DNA of 64,000 nucleotides, from NCBI GenBank assembly GCA_963578605.1, contig CAUZEA010000015.1, forward strand, positions 8,816 through 72,815. Reading direction: 5' to 3'. Positions 34,350 to 43,317 of the stretch are shown here, piece by piece. Under the pieces are notes generated by a model. That model saw only the letters and a program-made list of their open reading frames with translations, searched no databases and was not told the origin of the DNA. Made by a program: the position numbers and the translations under genes. Positions within the stretch are counted from its first letter, which is position 1, and the number at the start of each line of letters is the position of its first letter. Origin of the DNA: JAKVCB01 sp963578605 (GTDB lineage: Bacteria > Planctomycetota > Planctomycetia > Pirellulales > Lacipirellulaceae).

Positions 34350-37280
34350 ATGCAGTTTCTGATGCGCAATTGTTTTTGGGGGTTGCTACTGGTTTTCTTA
34401 CCCGCGGTGGCCACCGCAGGTGAAGGAATTCCCATCACTGCCGACGACGAGGGGCACTTTCAATACCACGAAGATTTTCAAACCCCCCGGTTTTTAAGTG
34501 ACGGATTCCTCAGCGAGTATCGGCCCAACAGTTGGGTAGCGGGCGAGCTGCGGAATCAAGGGCCAGGAGGCTGGTCGCTGGTTTACCGGTTCTACGGCAA
34601 GCGGGCCATTAGGGACGTAGAAGTGATCGTTCAGCAGGCCGGAAATGCGCGCAACCTGGGTGGAATTAACAGTGTCTCGATTTCCCCCAACGGTCTCGAT
34701 TGGCAGCAGGTGGCCAATGGCGGGGCATTTGAGGAAGACCGTAACAAATGGCAGCATGGCTCACTGGTCGTTTCCAACCAGGAGGCCGCCCCGGTGCTTG
34801 GCGGTAACGAACTGTGGCTAAAACTGAACCTGAACAATGTGAGTGGCTTGCCAACGAGTACCTCCAGCCGGATCTCGAACCTGGCTGTCAAATTGTCTCT
34901 GGGGGAACCCACCGTTGGGTCGGCGGATCCCCAGGCCCAACTTCTTGAGCGGTGGGGAAAGCTCCGCAGGCAATCGCAGTGGCGCAACATTACGCTCGAC
35001 CGGTCCGATCCCCAATCGCAGCGGCCCCCTTATTACTTTGAAGATGCCGATGGCTGGCTGCGGAGTCCCGGTGAAGTGGCGCACCTTGATCCTCAGGCCT
35101 GTGATCGTTTCCGCGTGCAAAGAGCGGGCGGAAAAAACCGGTTGCAACCCCTGGCATTGGCGGCGTTTGTCGCGCCGGAGAATTCCGACCAAAGTGGCTC
35201 TGCCAACCGCATCGCCCGCATCGCGGTTGTGGGCAATCGCGACACGTCCCGCGCAATGGAGGTGCAGTGGGCTGGTAAAAAAGTGGGCCAGTTCGATACA
35301 GCAAACTACTTCACTCAGGAGAAGACCTTCCTGGTTGCCTTGCCACCTGCGGGAGCGGGTCCCCAGGAACTTCGCATCTTTGGCAGTGACGACCGGCCGG
35401 TCGAAATCCAGCAAATCACCATTGCCGGTTCCGGACAGGACCGCTGGGCCTCGCGGCCGGAACTGCCAGAGGGCGGAAAGCTTGAGGTGTTAAGTGCCTA
35501 CTACATGCCCGATGCTGCTCCCCCTGGGGAATCCCAGGCCGTGCAAGGCAGAAATGTCAAGTACGTGGTGGGTGTGCAGCAAAAACATCTGCAGAAGATG
35601 TACGAGGATCACCGCGACTTTGGAGGCATGCGCGTGGTCCTCTGTAATACGGGTAAAGTTCCGGTGCGTATTGGCGATGTGATCCTGCTGAACGGTCAGC
35701 CGATCGAGGAGCAGTATGTCGATTTCACGACCAGTGCGTGGGACGCGCGGGGTGTGGTGTGGTACCGGGTCCGCCCGCAACTTGTGCAGCCAGGCGCATG
35801 TGCGCAGCTTTACATTCGTTTTCGCCGTCGCCCGGCGGGAAGCCAGGCCAGCTTGGAGATTCCGCTTGAGAATGGCAAGCCGGTCAAAATTTCTGTTCCC
35901 TATACCGATCCTGGCATCACGGTCGACTACGTCACATCGGGTGCCGACCCAAAGATGCTCTACGTCTATGCGCGGCAGACTTCCGACTCCCAGGTGAACC
36001 AGGTTGCGGGGCTCTCGCTAGATGGAAAGCCGCTGCCGGATGCTGAGATTTTTGGCGTCAATTTTCCCGGTGGCGTGGCCTTGTTGCGGGCACGGTTGAA
36101 GCAGCCGCTCAAGCAGGGAAGTACTCACACTGCCGGCGTTAAAACCGGCGGGGGTGACATGGTCACGGCCCAGTTTCGCGTTTTGCCATGGTTTTTTCCC
36201 CGCACTTCCATTCATATTCCTGCCAACATGGCCCACGAAATGAATATGAACTTGTTGATGTGGAATCAGCACTCGCTGGAAGATTGTGATGCGGTTGATC
36301 TTGATACAAGCTCCCACAATATTTTTGGAGGTCACGAGCGGGTCGCCTATGTGTTGGGGCCGGATGAACCAGATGCCCATGACAACCGTGGGGGTGGTTA
36401 CGACGTCGGGTTGGGGGCCATTGCGCGGGAGTTGGCGCACAACCGGTGGCAGCAACTGGTTGAGCGGTTTGCTCCGCAGGCGACCTCGTGGATTATTATG
36501 AACGGCACCACGCGTCCCTTGAACTGGGGTGTGTATGGTCAGGTTGCTGACATCGCCAGTTTTGATCCCTACCCGGTAACTTACTATGCGAGCGACCACG
36601 CGTACGTGCGCGAAAGCCTGCTGGTTGCGCGGCGATCGGGCGCGCCCAACAGGATGTATGGGTGCATGGAGGCGTTCGGTTGGCGCCCGGGGCCAGGGGT
36701 GCCTGACGGTGCGCGCGGCCCCTTGCCCGAAGAGTACCGGCAGAACATTGTGCAGGCGATCGGCTCGGGAATGAAAGGGCTGACCAGCTGGGTTTACTCC
36801 GGGCAGGCTGGTGGTTGGCAAATCGACGATGCCTGCCGCGATGAAATCACCAGCGTCAACCAGCTGATCGAACACATTGAAGACGACCTGTTGCGAGCAA
36901 CCCCCGTTGACCTGGCCACCAGCGACGCGGGAGAAGTCATGACCGGAGTGGCCAAATCGGATGGTAGCCGGCAGGAAGTCTGGCCCAAAGAACGGGTCTG
37001 GGTAGGCGCTTTGCTGTCAGGTCCCGATACGATTGTGTTGGCAGCGGCCAACCACATTGGCGCCAGCAAGCCGGGTCCCCCAAAAATCGAACCGGCCCGT
37101 GACGTGACCATCACCGTCGAGTTGCCTGATTTTTTACAGCATGTTTCAGCCTTTGAAGTGACCGAGGCAGGTTTGTCGCCGGTCGATTGCGACCTCCAAA
37201 ACAACCAGGCCCAGATCCATCTCGACGAAATTCGGTCAGGTCGGGTGTTTGTGCTGCGGCGCAATGAAACGGCCCGGTAA
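34350..37280 (+). CDS. Large secreted protein with sandwich domains and a glycosidase-like C-terminal region
   Basis: The 976-residue protein has a signal peptide (FWGLLLVFLPAVATAG). Residues about 40-190 look like a discoidin-type sandwich (WSLVYRFYGKRAIRDVEVIV, SVSISPNGLDWQQVANGG). The middle part (about 380-620) has further beta-rich stretches. A TIM-barrel-like part follows at about 640-880: RVAYVLGPDEPDAHDN, ATSWIIMNGTTRPLNWGVYG, ADIASFDPYPVTYY, MYGCMEAFGWRPG and GLTSWVYSG. The placement of acidic residues at strand ends (DEPD, SFDPYP, MEAFGW) is what one expects of retaining glycosidases, but no family can be named. It stands alone on its strand between the DUF1559 gene and a giant FG-GAP protein. 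GAGAGG upstream of the ATG serves as ribosome site. Confidence 0.7.
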   Translation: MQFLMRNCFWGLLLVFLPAVATAGEGIPITADDEGHFQYHEDFQTPRFLSDGFLSEYRPNSWVAGELRNQGPGGWSLVYRFYGKRAIRDVEVIVQQAGNARNLGGINSVSISPNGLDWQQVANGGAFEEDRNKWQHGSLVVSNQEAAPVLGGNELWLKLNLNNVSGLPTSTSSRISNLAVKLSLGEPTVGSADPQAQLLERWGKLRRQSQWRNITLDRSDPQSQRPPYYFEDADGWLRSPGEVAHLDPQACDRFRVQRAGGKNRLQPLALAAFVAPENSDQSGSANRIARIAVVGNRDTSRAMEVQWAGKKVGQFDTANYFTQEKTFLVALPPAGAGPQELRIFGSDDRPVEIQQITIAGSGQDRWASRPELPEGGKLEVLSAYYMPDAAPPGESQAVQGRNVKYVVGVQQKHLQKMYEDHRDFGGMRVVLCNTGKVPVRIGDVILLNGQPIEEQYVDFTTSAWDARGVVWYRVRPQLVQPGACAQLYIRFRRRPAGSQASLEIPLENGKPVKISVPYTDPGITVDYVTSGADPKMLYVYARQTSDSQVNQVAGLSLDGKPLPDAEIFGVNFPGGVALLRARLKQPLKQGSTHTAGVKTGGGDMVTAQFRVLPWFFPRTSIHIPANMAHEMNMNLLMWNQHSLEDCDAVDLDTSSHNIFGGHERVAYVLGPDEPDAHDNRGGGYDVGLGAIARELAHNRWQQLVERFAPQATSWIIMNGTTRPLNWGVYGQVADIASFDPYPVTYYASDHAYVRESLLVARRSGAPNRMYGCMEAFGWRPGPGVPDGARGPLPEEYRQNIVQAIGSGMKGLTSWVYSGQAGGWQIDDACRDEITSVNQLIEHIEDDLLRATPVDLATSDAGEVMTGVAKSDGSRQEVWPKERVWVGALLSGPDTIVLAAANHIGASKPGPPKIEPARDVTITVELPDFLQHVSAFEVTEAGLSPVDCDLQNNQAQIHLDEIRSGRVFVLRRNETAR

Positions 37281-37321
37281 TTTTCGCTCTATCAGGGCTG
37301 GCTGCCGGGCTTTGTGCCTGA

Positions 37322-37464
37322 CCATCAGGCGGTGCGTCAGGTCCATCAGGCGGTGCATTAGGAAATCGCTTTTGGGGCGATTGTCTCGGGAAACTTCTTG
37401 ATTTTAGTTATAATGGGGGTGTCTCCACTTTGCTCCCTGAGAACCACTGCCTGAGAACCACTGC
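37322..37464 (+). repeat. Two short direct repeats in the promoter region of the giant protein gene
   Basis: CCATCAGGCGGTGC occurs at 37322-37335 and 37343-37356 (21-base period). CTGAGAACCACTGC occurs twice in tandem at 37437-37464, ending 14 bases before the ATG at 37479. The second pair falls across the expected leader and ribosome-site region. Confidence 0.7.
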
Positions 37465-37478
37465 CGACTCCGTGTGAA

Positions 37479-40400
37479 ATGGCCCGTTTTTCCCAACCCT
37501 ATTGGAACCTCTTCCTACCGGCAGGTGGTGCGGGCGGCTCGATCTTTGGCCGCAAAAAAGTCTCTGGGCGCAACGGCAGCCGCTCGTTCCAATTTTCCTG
37601 CGGGCGGCAGCTTCGCCTGGAACCGCTGGAGCGGCGTGACCTGCTGACCACCTTTACCGATACGGGGCTGAACTTTGGCAGTGCCTACAGCACCGCGTGG
37701 GGCGACTACAACCAGGACGGGTGGGTCGACATGTTCACAAGTTATAACGACGGTTCTGGTGATCTCAATGGCGCGGTGGTGCGCAACAGCGAAGGTTCTT
37801 TCGTCGTCCAGCAGGTCCTCAACAGTGGGCCTGGTATCTGGGGCGATTTTGACAACGACGGTTACCTGGATATCTTTGCGTACGACCAGCACAAGCTTTT
37901 CCGCCACAACAGCGAAACGGGATTTTTTATGGACGCCAGCAGTATGCTGCCGACCATTCCTATCCTGAGTACTCCCGGTGCCACGTGGGGTGACTTCAAT
38001 GGGGACTCCTACCTCGACCTCTACCTGGCCGGTTTCGAGACCCCGAACTACGAACGGGACCTGATCCTCATCAATAACCAGGGAGAGAGTTTTTCCACCT
38101 GGTGGACTGAACCGGCCGGTGCGCGGCCGGGCCGCGGGGTGGCTGCGGCCGACTTTGACCAGGACCACGACCTCGATATTTATGTTTCCAACTATCGCCT
38201 TGAGCCAAACTACCTCTGGCGAAATGACGGCAGCGGAAATTTTGTCGATGCGGCTGCCTCGACCCACCCGACTGCGCGTAATACGGATCCAGGCTGGGCG
38301 GGCGGGCATTCGATTGGAGCGGCCTGGGGAGATTTTGACAACGATGGGCTTTGGGATATTTTTGCTGGCAATTTTTCCCACGCCGGGCAACCTGAATCAC
38401 GGTTTTTACGCAATCGGGGTCCGGACGAGGATCACCGCTTTGACGATATGGGACAAAGTGGCATTGCCTGGCAGGAGGGTTACTCAGGGCCTGCGGCTGC
38501 CGACTACGACAATGATGGCGATCTGGACCTGTTTTTCCAAACAGCCCGCGGGTACGGCGACCAGCCACGGCTGCACAGCAACCAGGGTAACTGGAATTTT
38601 TCGAACATGACCTACTCGGCCGGACTGGTCGGCGTGGAAGCAAGTTTCCAGAACTCCTGGGCCGATTACGACAATGATGGCGACCTGGATTTGGCCACTG
38701 GATCGCGCCTTTATCGAAATAACGAAACGGGCAACAACTGGCTGAAAGTCAGGCTGGTCGGCGACGGTGTCACCGTCAACATGACGGCCATCGGCGCCCA
38801 GGTCCGTGCCTCGGTAAGTGGCAATACGATCACCCGCCAGGTCGAAGGGGGAACCGGCGTGGGTAGCCAAAACGACCTGACGATGCATTTTGGCCTGGGC
38901 AGTTTTTCAGGCTCGGTTCCCCTGGAAATTACCTGGCCCGACGGCACGGTTGAGGAGGTGATTGCCGAGTCCAACGCGACCGCCGAGTTCACGTATGGAG
39001 GTTTTCAGCCACCCGAGGAAACAGGAGTCCTACCGATCGGCGAAGTGGGTAGTGTTGCCAACCTCACTCACCAGCCGCAGACAATCCTCTTAAGCCGCAC
39101 TTTCCAGAACCCGGTGGTGTTTGCCCAGTCTTCCTCCGCCAACGAGAGCCAGGCTACCGTCGTACGGGTCAGTGATGTTCAGTCGGACCGCTTTACGATG
39201 AAGCTGGAAGAGTCCTCGGCCGGCAATGGCACCCACGCCGCAGAAACGGTGACCTATGTCGTGCTCGAGGCGGGCACCCACCTGCTGTTTAACGGAACAA
39301 GAATCGACGTGGGTTTGGTCGACACAGCAGCCAGCGTCAGCAACCAGTTTACCAACACCTGGGAAGTGGTGAACTTTGGCGCTACCTTTGATGGTGTCCC
39401 GGCCGTTTTGAGCCAGGTTCAGACTGCCAACGGGGCCGACTATCTCCAGACGCGCTATCTTTCGACGTCGTCCTCCTCGGTGATCCTGGCACTGGAGCAG
39501 GAGGAATCGGCAACGACCCCCAGTGCCGAAGAGACAATTGGTTATTTTGCCATCGAGCCGGGCCTTGGTTTTTGGAACGGTATGAAATACAAGGCAGGCA
39601 TTACCGACAACAGTGTTACCGATGTCCCCTACGACCTTCAGTATGGCTCGGCATTTTCTGAACTTCCCAACCTGCTCGGTTCGCTTGCCACTTATGACAG
39701 TTCTGACCCCGCGCATGTACGTTATCTGAATCCGACAACTGGTGGCGTGCAACTGAAAATCGAGGAGGACCTGTCGCTTGACGGTGAGACGGTCCACCCG
39801 ACCGAAGCGGTGAGTTACCTGGCCATTGGCGGCGAAGGAACCCTCACGGCAGTTGCCCCCCTGGGAGAGATTGGCGAGGTTGGCCGACTGACGAGCGTCA
39901 ATCACGTTGCTCAAACGGTGAACCTCAATCGCACCTATGCGAACCCGGTTGTGTTTGTCCAGTCGGCTTCGAGTTTTGATCCGCAACCGGCAGTCCCACG
40001 CGTTACTGACGTTCAGTCCGACCGGTTCACGATCTACGTGGCCGAACCCTCCAACCAGCCAGCAAGTCACGCCAGCGAAACCGTGACGTACCTCGTGCTG
40101 GAGGCGGGCAGGCACGAACTGGACGATGGTGTGCTGTTGGAAGTTGGCAAGGTCGATACCTCCAAGACGGTCGGCAAACGGCTCTCCAGCCAGTGGCATT
40201 CGGTTGGTTTCAATACCGCGTTCGAGGCGACGCCGGTAGTGTTGAGTCAAATTCAAACGACCAACGGCGACCCTTATCTGAAAACCCGGTACCTTTATAC
40301 CTCCAGTTCGTCGGTGATTTTGGGTCTTGAGCCCCAGGAGTCGGTCACAACCCAGGGTGCACTGGAAACGGTGGGCTACCTGGCCATCGAAGCAGGGGAG

Positions 40401-41621
40401 GGGACATGGAATGGCATGTCGTATGACGCTGGCCAAATCACCGGCACCGTCACCAACCAGTGGTCCCAGTTTTTCTATCCGAGTCCCTTTGGGTCAACGC
40501 CCAGCCTGCTCACCAACCTCGCCAGTTCCAACAGCAACGACAACGCGCACGTTCGCTATCGGAACGCTTCAGGAACGGTCGTACAACTGAAGGTTGAGGA
40601 AGATACTTCGTTCGATGGCGAAACAACCCATCCGGCCGAAGAAATTGCCTACCTGGCCGTTGGAGGCCAGGGCATGTTGGACGCGGCCGTGTCGATCATG
40701 CCGCCGAGAGTCGCTGACGTTTTGCAGAATGGTGGGGCAGGGGCCCATGACGCGCTCGACACGCTCTCGCTTCTGTTTAGCGAAAATGTGACCGTTGCGG
40801 CAGAGGACCTCACGCTAACTTCCGGGGGAGCGGACGTGAACCTGAGTGGCGTGGTGTTTGACTACGATTCCTCAGCCGGCAGGGCGACCTGGAATTTCAC
40901 CAACCTTGCTCCGCTGGCCTCCGGTTCCTACACAGCCACCCTCAACGCAGGAAGCGTGGTCGACCTGTCAGGTACTCCGCTTGACGGCAATGCCGATGGC
41001 ACCGAGGGCGACAACTTTGTGAGAACCGTCACGGTTGCACCACCAGGGGATGCGAATGCAGACCTGGTCGTAGACGATGCCGATTTTGCGATCTGGAATA
41101 CCCACAAGTTCACCTCCACCGGAGCGTGGAGCCAGGCCGATTTCAACAAAGACGGGTTCACCGATGTGCGGGACCTGAATATCTGGAATGCCAACAAGTC
41201 CCTCTCTGGGGCGTCGAGTGCCGCCTCCTCATCAAGTCTTCTTGCGGAAACTCGTTCAACAGCTTTGGCCCCGCCGACAACAGAGCCGGCAGTGGCCCAG
41301 CTTCACCTGGCTGCGCAACACGAACCCTCTGCGGAACTGGCCCTGGCTACCCTGGTGCCGCCGGGGTGGCCCGCGTCGCATGCGGCTATCACCGGGGGCC
41401 TGCCAGGTGTGGAGTTGACCACAGAAACAACGCCGCAGTCACGCACCGACCTTTTGTTGTTGCTTTCCCTGGCCGAAGAGGTAGATCCTGTTTTGGACCC
41501 GTATCATCCGGAGGGAAGCGGAAGTGAGATTGCCTTGGCTTCTGACGACCGCACGGTCGCGCTGGAGGTCGATGCGGCCATGGCAGAACTGGATCCAAAC
41601 CGGGAAAAACCACTTCTTTAG
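37479..41621 (+). CDS. Giant secreted protein: FG-GAP/VCBS, ASPIC/UnbV, duplicated lectin-like modules, Ig-like and dockerin-like domains
   Basis: The protein has 1380 residues. The planctomycete export motif LRLEPLERRDLLTTF lies at about 47-61. Residues about 65-415 are FG-GAP/VCBS repeats (GDYNQDGWVDM, GDFDNDGYLDI, ADYDNDGDLDL). An ASPIC/UnbV domain follows at about 419-508 (NNWLKVRLVG, IGAQVRASVSG, LEITWPDGTVEE). Two long repeats at about 517-790 and 792-1071 each hold three modules of about 90 residues ending in YxxLEAG or YLAIGGEG. A SwmB/Ig-like domain (about 1075-1185) precedes a dockerin-like pair (GDANADLVVDDADFAIW, from about 1190). The last 130 residues are low-complexity, Ala/Leu-rich. 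Dockerin-like ends in planctomycetes are not tied to known cellulosomes. Likely a surface adhesin or matrix protein; no enzyme motif seen. Confidence 0.85.
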   Translation: MARFSQPYWNLFLPAGGAGGSIFGRKKVSGRNGSRSFQFSCGRQLRLEPLERRDLLTTFTDTGLNFGSAYSTAWGDYNQDGWVDMFTSYNDGSGDLNGAVVRNSEGSFVVQQVLNSGPGIWGDFDNDGYLDIFAYDQHKLFRHNSETGFFMDASSMLPTIPILSTPGATWGDFNGDSYLDLYLAGFETPNYERDLILINNQGESFSTWWTEPAGARPGRGVAAADFDQDHDLDIYVSNYRLEPNYLWRNDGSGNFVDAAASTHPTARNTDPGWAGGHSIGAAWGDFDNDGLWDIFAGNFSHAGQPESRFLRNRGPDEDHRFDDMGQSGIAWQEGYSGPAAADYDNDGDLDLFFQTARGYGDQPRLHSNQGNWNFSNMTYSAGLVGVEASFQNSWADYDNDGDLDLATGSRLYRNNETGNNWLKVRLVGDGVTVNMTAIGAQVRASVSGNTITRQVEGGTGVGSQNDLTMHFGLGSFSGSVPLEITWPDGTVEEVIAESNATAEFTYGGFQPPEETGVLPIGEVGSVANLTHQPQTILLSRTFQNPVVFAQSSSANESQATVVRVSDVQSDRFTMKLEESSAGNGTHAAETVTYVVLEAGTHLLFNGTRIDVGLVDTAASVSNQFTNTWEVVNFGATFDGVPAVLSQVQTANGADYLQTRYLSTSSSSVILALEQEESATTPSAEETIGYFAIEPGLGFWNGMKYKAGITDNSVTDVPYDLQYGSAFSELPNLLGSLATYDSSDPAHVRYLNPTTGGVQLKIEEDLSLDGETVHPTEAVSYLAIGGEGTLTAVAPLGEIGEVGRLTSVNHVAQTVNLNRTYANPVVFVQSASSFDPQPAVPRVTDVQSDRFTIYVAEPSNQPASHASETVTYLVLEAGRHELDDGVLLEVGKVDTSKTVGKRLSSQWHSVGFNTAFEATPVVLSQIQTTNGDPYLKTRYLYTSSSSVILGLEPQESVTTQGALETVGYLAIEAGEGTWNGMSYDAGQITGTVTNQWSQFFYPSPFGSTPSLLTNLASSNSNDNAHVRYRNASGTVVQLKVEEDTSFDGETTHPAEEIAYLAVGGQGMLDAAVSIMPPRVADVLQNGGAGAHDALDTLSLLFSENVTVAAEDLTLTSGGADVNLSGVVFDYDSSAGRATWNFTNLAPLASGSYTATLNAGSVVDLSGTPLDGNADGTEGDNFVRTVTVAPPGDANADLVVDDADFAIWNTHKFTSTGAWSQADFNKDGFTDVRDLNIWNANKSLSGASSAASSSSLLAETRSTALAPPTTEPAVAQLHLAAQHEPSAELALATLVPPGWPASHAAITGGLPGVELTTETTPQSRTDLLLLLSLAEEVDPVLDPYHPEGSGSEIALASDDRTVALEVDAAMAELDPNREKPLL

Positions 41622-41678
41622 CCAGTTGACTTTGAATGTTTGGCCAGTCAGCCTTGAGTGGACCGGCTGCCGGACCCT

Positions 41679-42137
41679 CTAGAAATCAAAATTGGCCGCA
41701 TTGGTTCCTTTTTTGGGCACCTCAAACTCCAGCGATCCATCGGCCGAGGCCTCCGGCAGGGGGCTGAGAATGCGCCCCTCCTGGGTGTACTTGGAGGCGG
41801 CATCGTCAGGAACGATGATACGAACCGTGTGTTTCCCCACAACCGCCCCCCGGCGACCGGTTCCGTCCCCCAAGGTTAAAGAGAAGCGACCGTCCGAATC
41901 GGTGCGCCCAAACGAGCCCGGACCTGTGTAGGGATTATCCACATCGGCCAGTTTTGGCTGGAAGGTTATGTGCATTTCCGATACCGGCTCACCCTGGGAG
42001 GTCAGCCTTCCGGAAACTGGTGTGATTTTGTAGCCCTGCGGACCGCATCCAATCATCAAGCCGCAGGCCGCTGCAATTGCAGCCCAACATAAACAGAGGC
42101 GGCACCGCCAGGCTATTTGACTAAGGCAGTCGTGCAA
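41679..42137 (-). CDS. Small lipoprotein partner of DUF1559 protein
   Basis: The 152-residue protein has a hydrophobic segment ending in a lipobox (GLMIGC), then a single sandwich domain (ITPVSGRLTSQGEPVSEMHI, RTDSDGRFSLTLGDG, GKHTVRIIVPDD) like the lipoprotein at 32475. I accept the TTG at 42137 because GGAG stands just upstream (CAGGAGAAGAAC) and the next ATG would cut into the lipobox. This start lies inside the last codons of the DUF1559 gene, giving a 17-base overlap and probable translational coupling. Confidence 0.75.
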   Translation of the reverse strand: MHDCLSQIAWRCRLCLCWAAIAAACGLMIGCGPQGYKITPVSGRLTSQGEPVSEMHITFQPKLADVDNPYTGPGSFGRTDSDGRFSLTLGDGTGRRGAVVGKHTVRIIVPDDAASKYTQEGRILSPLPEASADGSLEFEVPKKGTNAANFDF

Positions 42138-43254
42138 GTTCTTCTCCTGCGACCGAGGCCATGCCTAAAAAGACATCGATATTAATGTCACTGGTAATGA
42201 ACGAAACCGACCCGTCACACATGGCAAAATTGCTGCCACTGCCCGAGTGATAACTTCCCCATGCCCGCTTGCAGGGCTCCGAAGTTCCCGTGACGTTGCG
42301 ACAGCTCCAATAATCGCCAATCATTGTACCGCTGGAGGGAGCGGCGACTGACATATTATGCCACCCGGAGGACCAATACGTCCTGCGTCGCTCTGCCTCA
42401 CACGACTTGTCTGCGTCCGAGGCGCCATCGAGCTTGCTTGCCATCTCGCCCAGGGCGATGGTATGCGACAGACCGTCGGAAATGTTCTTTGCCTTTTCGG
42501 CTTTGAGTATGTGATCGTGTTTCCCGGGGTAACGATAGGTTCCTGAGCCCGGAACCTTGGGATCCTCTGAGTCGTGCAGCACACCGCGCCACTCGTATGG
42601 CAAATGGTTCCGGTTGAAACTGGGTCCCCACCATTCGCTAAACCAGGTCTCCCTTCCAAATTTGTCACGTATCTCACCCCGTCCAGCCATGCCCCGGTAG
42701 GAACCATGCCGGTAGAGCTTGCCGAGTAAGGGGGTTGCCTGGCAGCACCCTGATCCCCGCGTACCACTTGTTATGCAGCCATCGGGACCATTATAAGGCT
42801 GAGAGAGTCCGTTTGAATCTGGATCGGAGGCACAACAGAAGGTGGGGACCTGTGTTTCACGAAACCACCGGAGGGCCCCACTGTTGGCGGAGTAATACTG
42901 ATCGTAAAGTTCCTGCTGCTCGATGTAAGGGAGCAGTTCAATGGCCCAGTTGGTGGTTTCCCTTCTACCGCTGCTCCAGGCCTGCCCGTTGACTGCCCCG
43001 GCAGGAAAGGCGCCTTTTGCGCTGTGGTGGTTGTTGAGTCCCAGGGCCAACTGCTTGAGATTAACCGCGCAACTCATTCTCCGCGCGGCCTCCCGGGCTG
43101 CCTGGACCGCCGGTAGCAACAGGGCAATCAGGATGCCGATGATCGCAATCACGACCAGCAATTCAACCAGGGTAAATCCGGCCGGGCGAGCACGGGCCAT
43201 AACAGTTGTTCCCGCAGTAGAGGAGCGTTTCTCGGAGTGTGGCAATACTTCCAT
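42121..43254 (-). CDS. DUF1559 family protein with prepilin-type N-terminus
   Basis: A second DUF1559 protein. The prepilin-like signal AGFTLVELLVVIAIIGIL lies just after a short basic leader and is followed by PAVQAAREAARRMSC and NLKQLALGLNNHHSAKG. The body is Cys-rich in the middle (FCCASDPDS, GSGCCQAT), and the C-terminal block FAMCDGSVSFITSDI is typical. I chose the ATG at 43254 (377 residues); an internal ATG at 43200 directly before the signal is also possible, and the frame stays open to 43302. The lipoprotein gene overlaps its 3' end. Function unknown, as for the family. Confidence 0.9.
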   Translation of the reverse strand: MEVLPHSEKRSSTAGTTVMARARPAGFTLVELLVVIAIIGILIALLLPAVQAAREAARRMSCAVNLKQLALGLNNHHSAKGAFPAGAVNGQAWSSGRRETTNWAIELLPYIEQQELYDQYYSANSGALRWFRETQVPTFCCASDPDSNGLSQPYNGPDGCITSGTRGSGCCQATPLLGKLYRHGSYRGMAGRGEIRDKFGRETWFSEWWGPSFNRNHLPYEWRGVLHDSEDPKVPGSGTYRYPGKHDHILKAEKAKNISDGLSHTIALGEMASKLDGASDADKSCEAERRRTYWSSGWHNMSVAAPSSGTMIGDYWSCRNVTGTSEPCKRAWGSYHSGSGSNFAMCDGSVSFITSDINIDVFLGMASVAGEELARLP

Positions 43255-43317
43255 ATTACCAACTTCCCCCGGGAACGACACGAGCAACTCCGCGGGCTGC
43301 ACGAAGCCGAAATTCTC

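Noticed and set aside
39090..40436. 448-codon minus-strand frame inside the giant FG-GAP gene
   Set aside because: Antisense shadow; repeats in it mirror the duplicated modules of the real gene.
42121..42137. Overlap of two genes taken as an annotation error
   Set aside because: The TTG start with GGAG in front and an intact lipobox support a genuine overlapping start.
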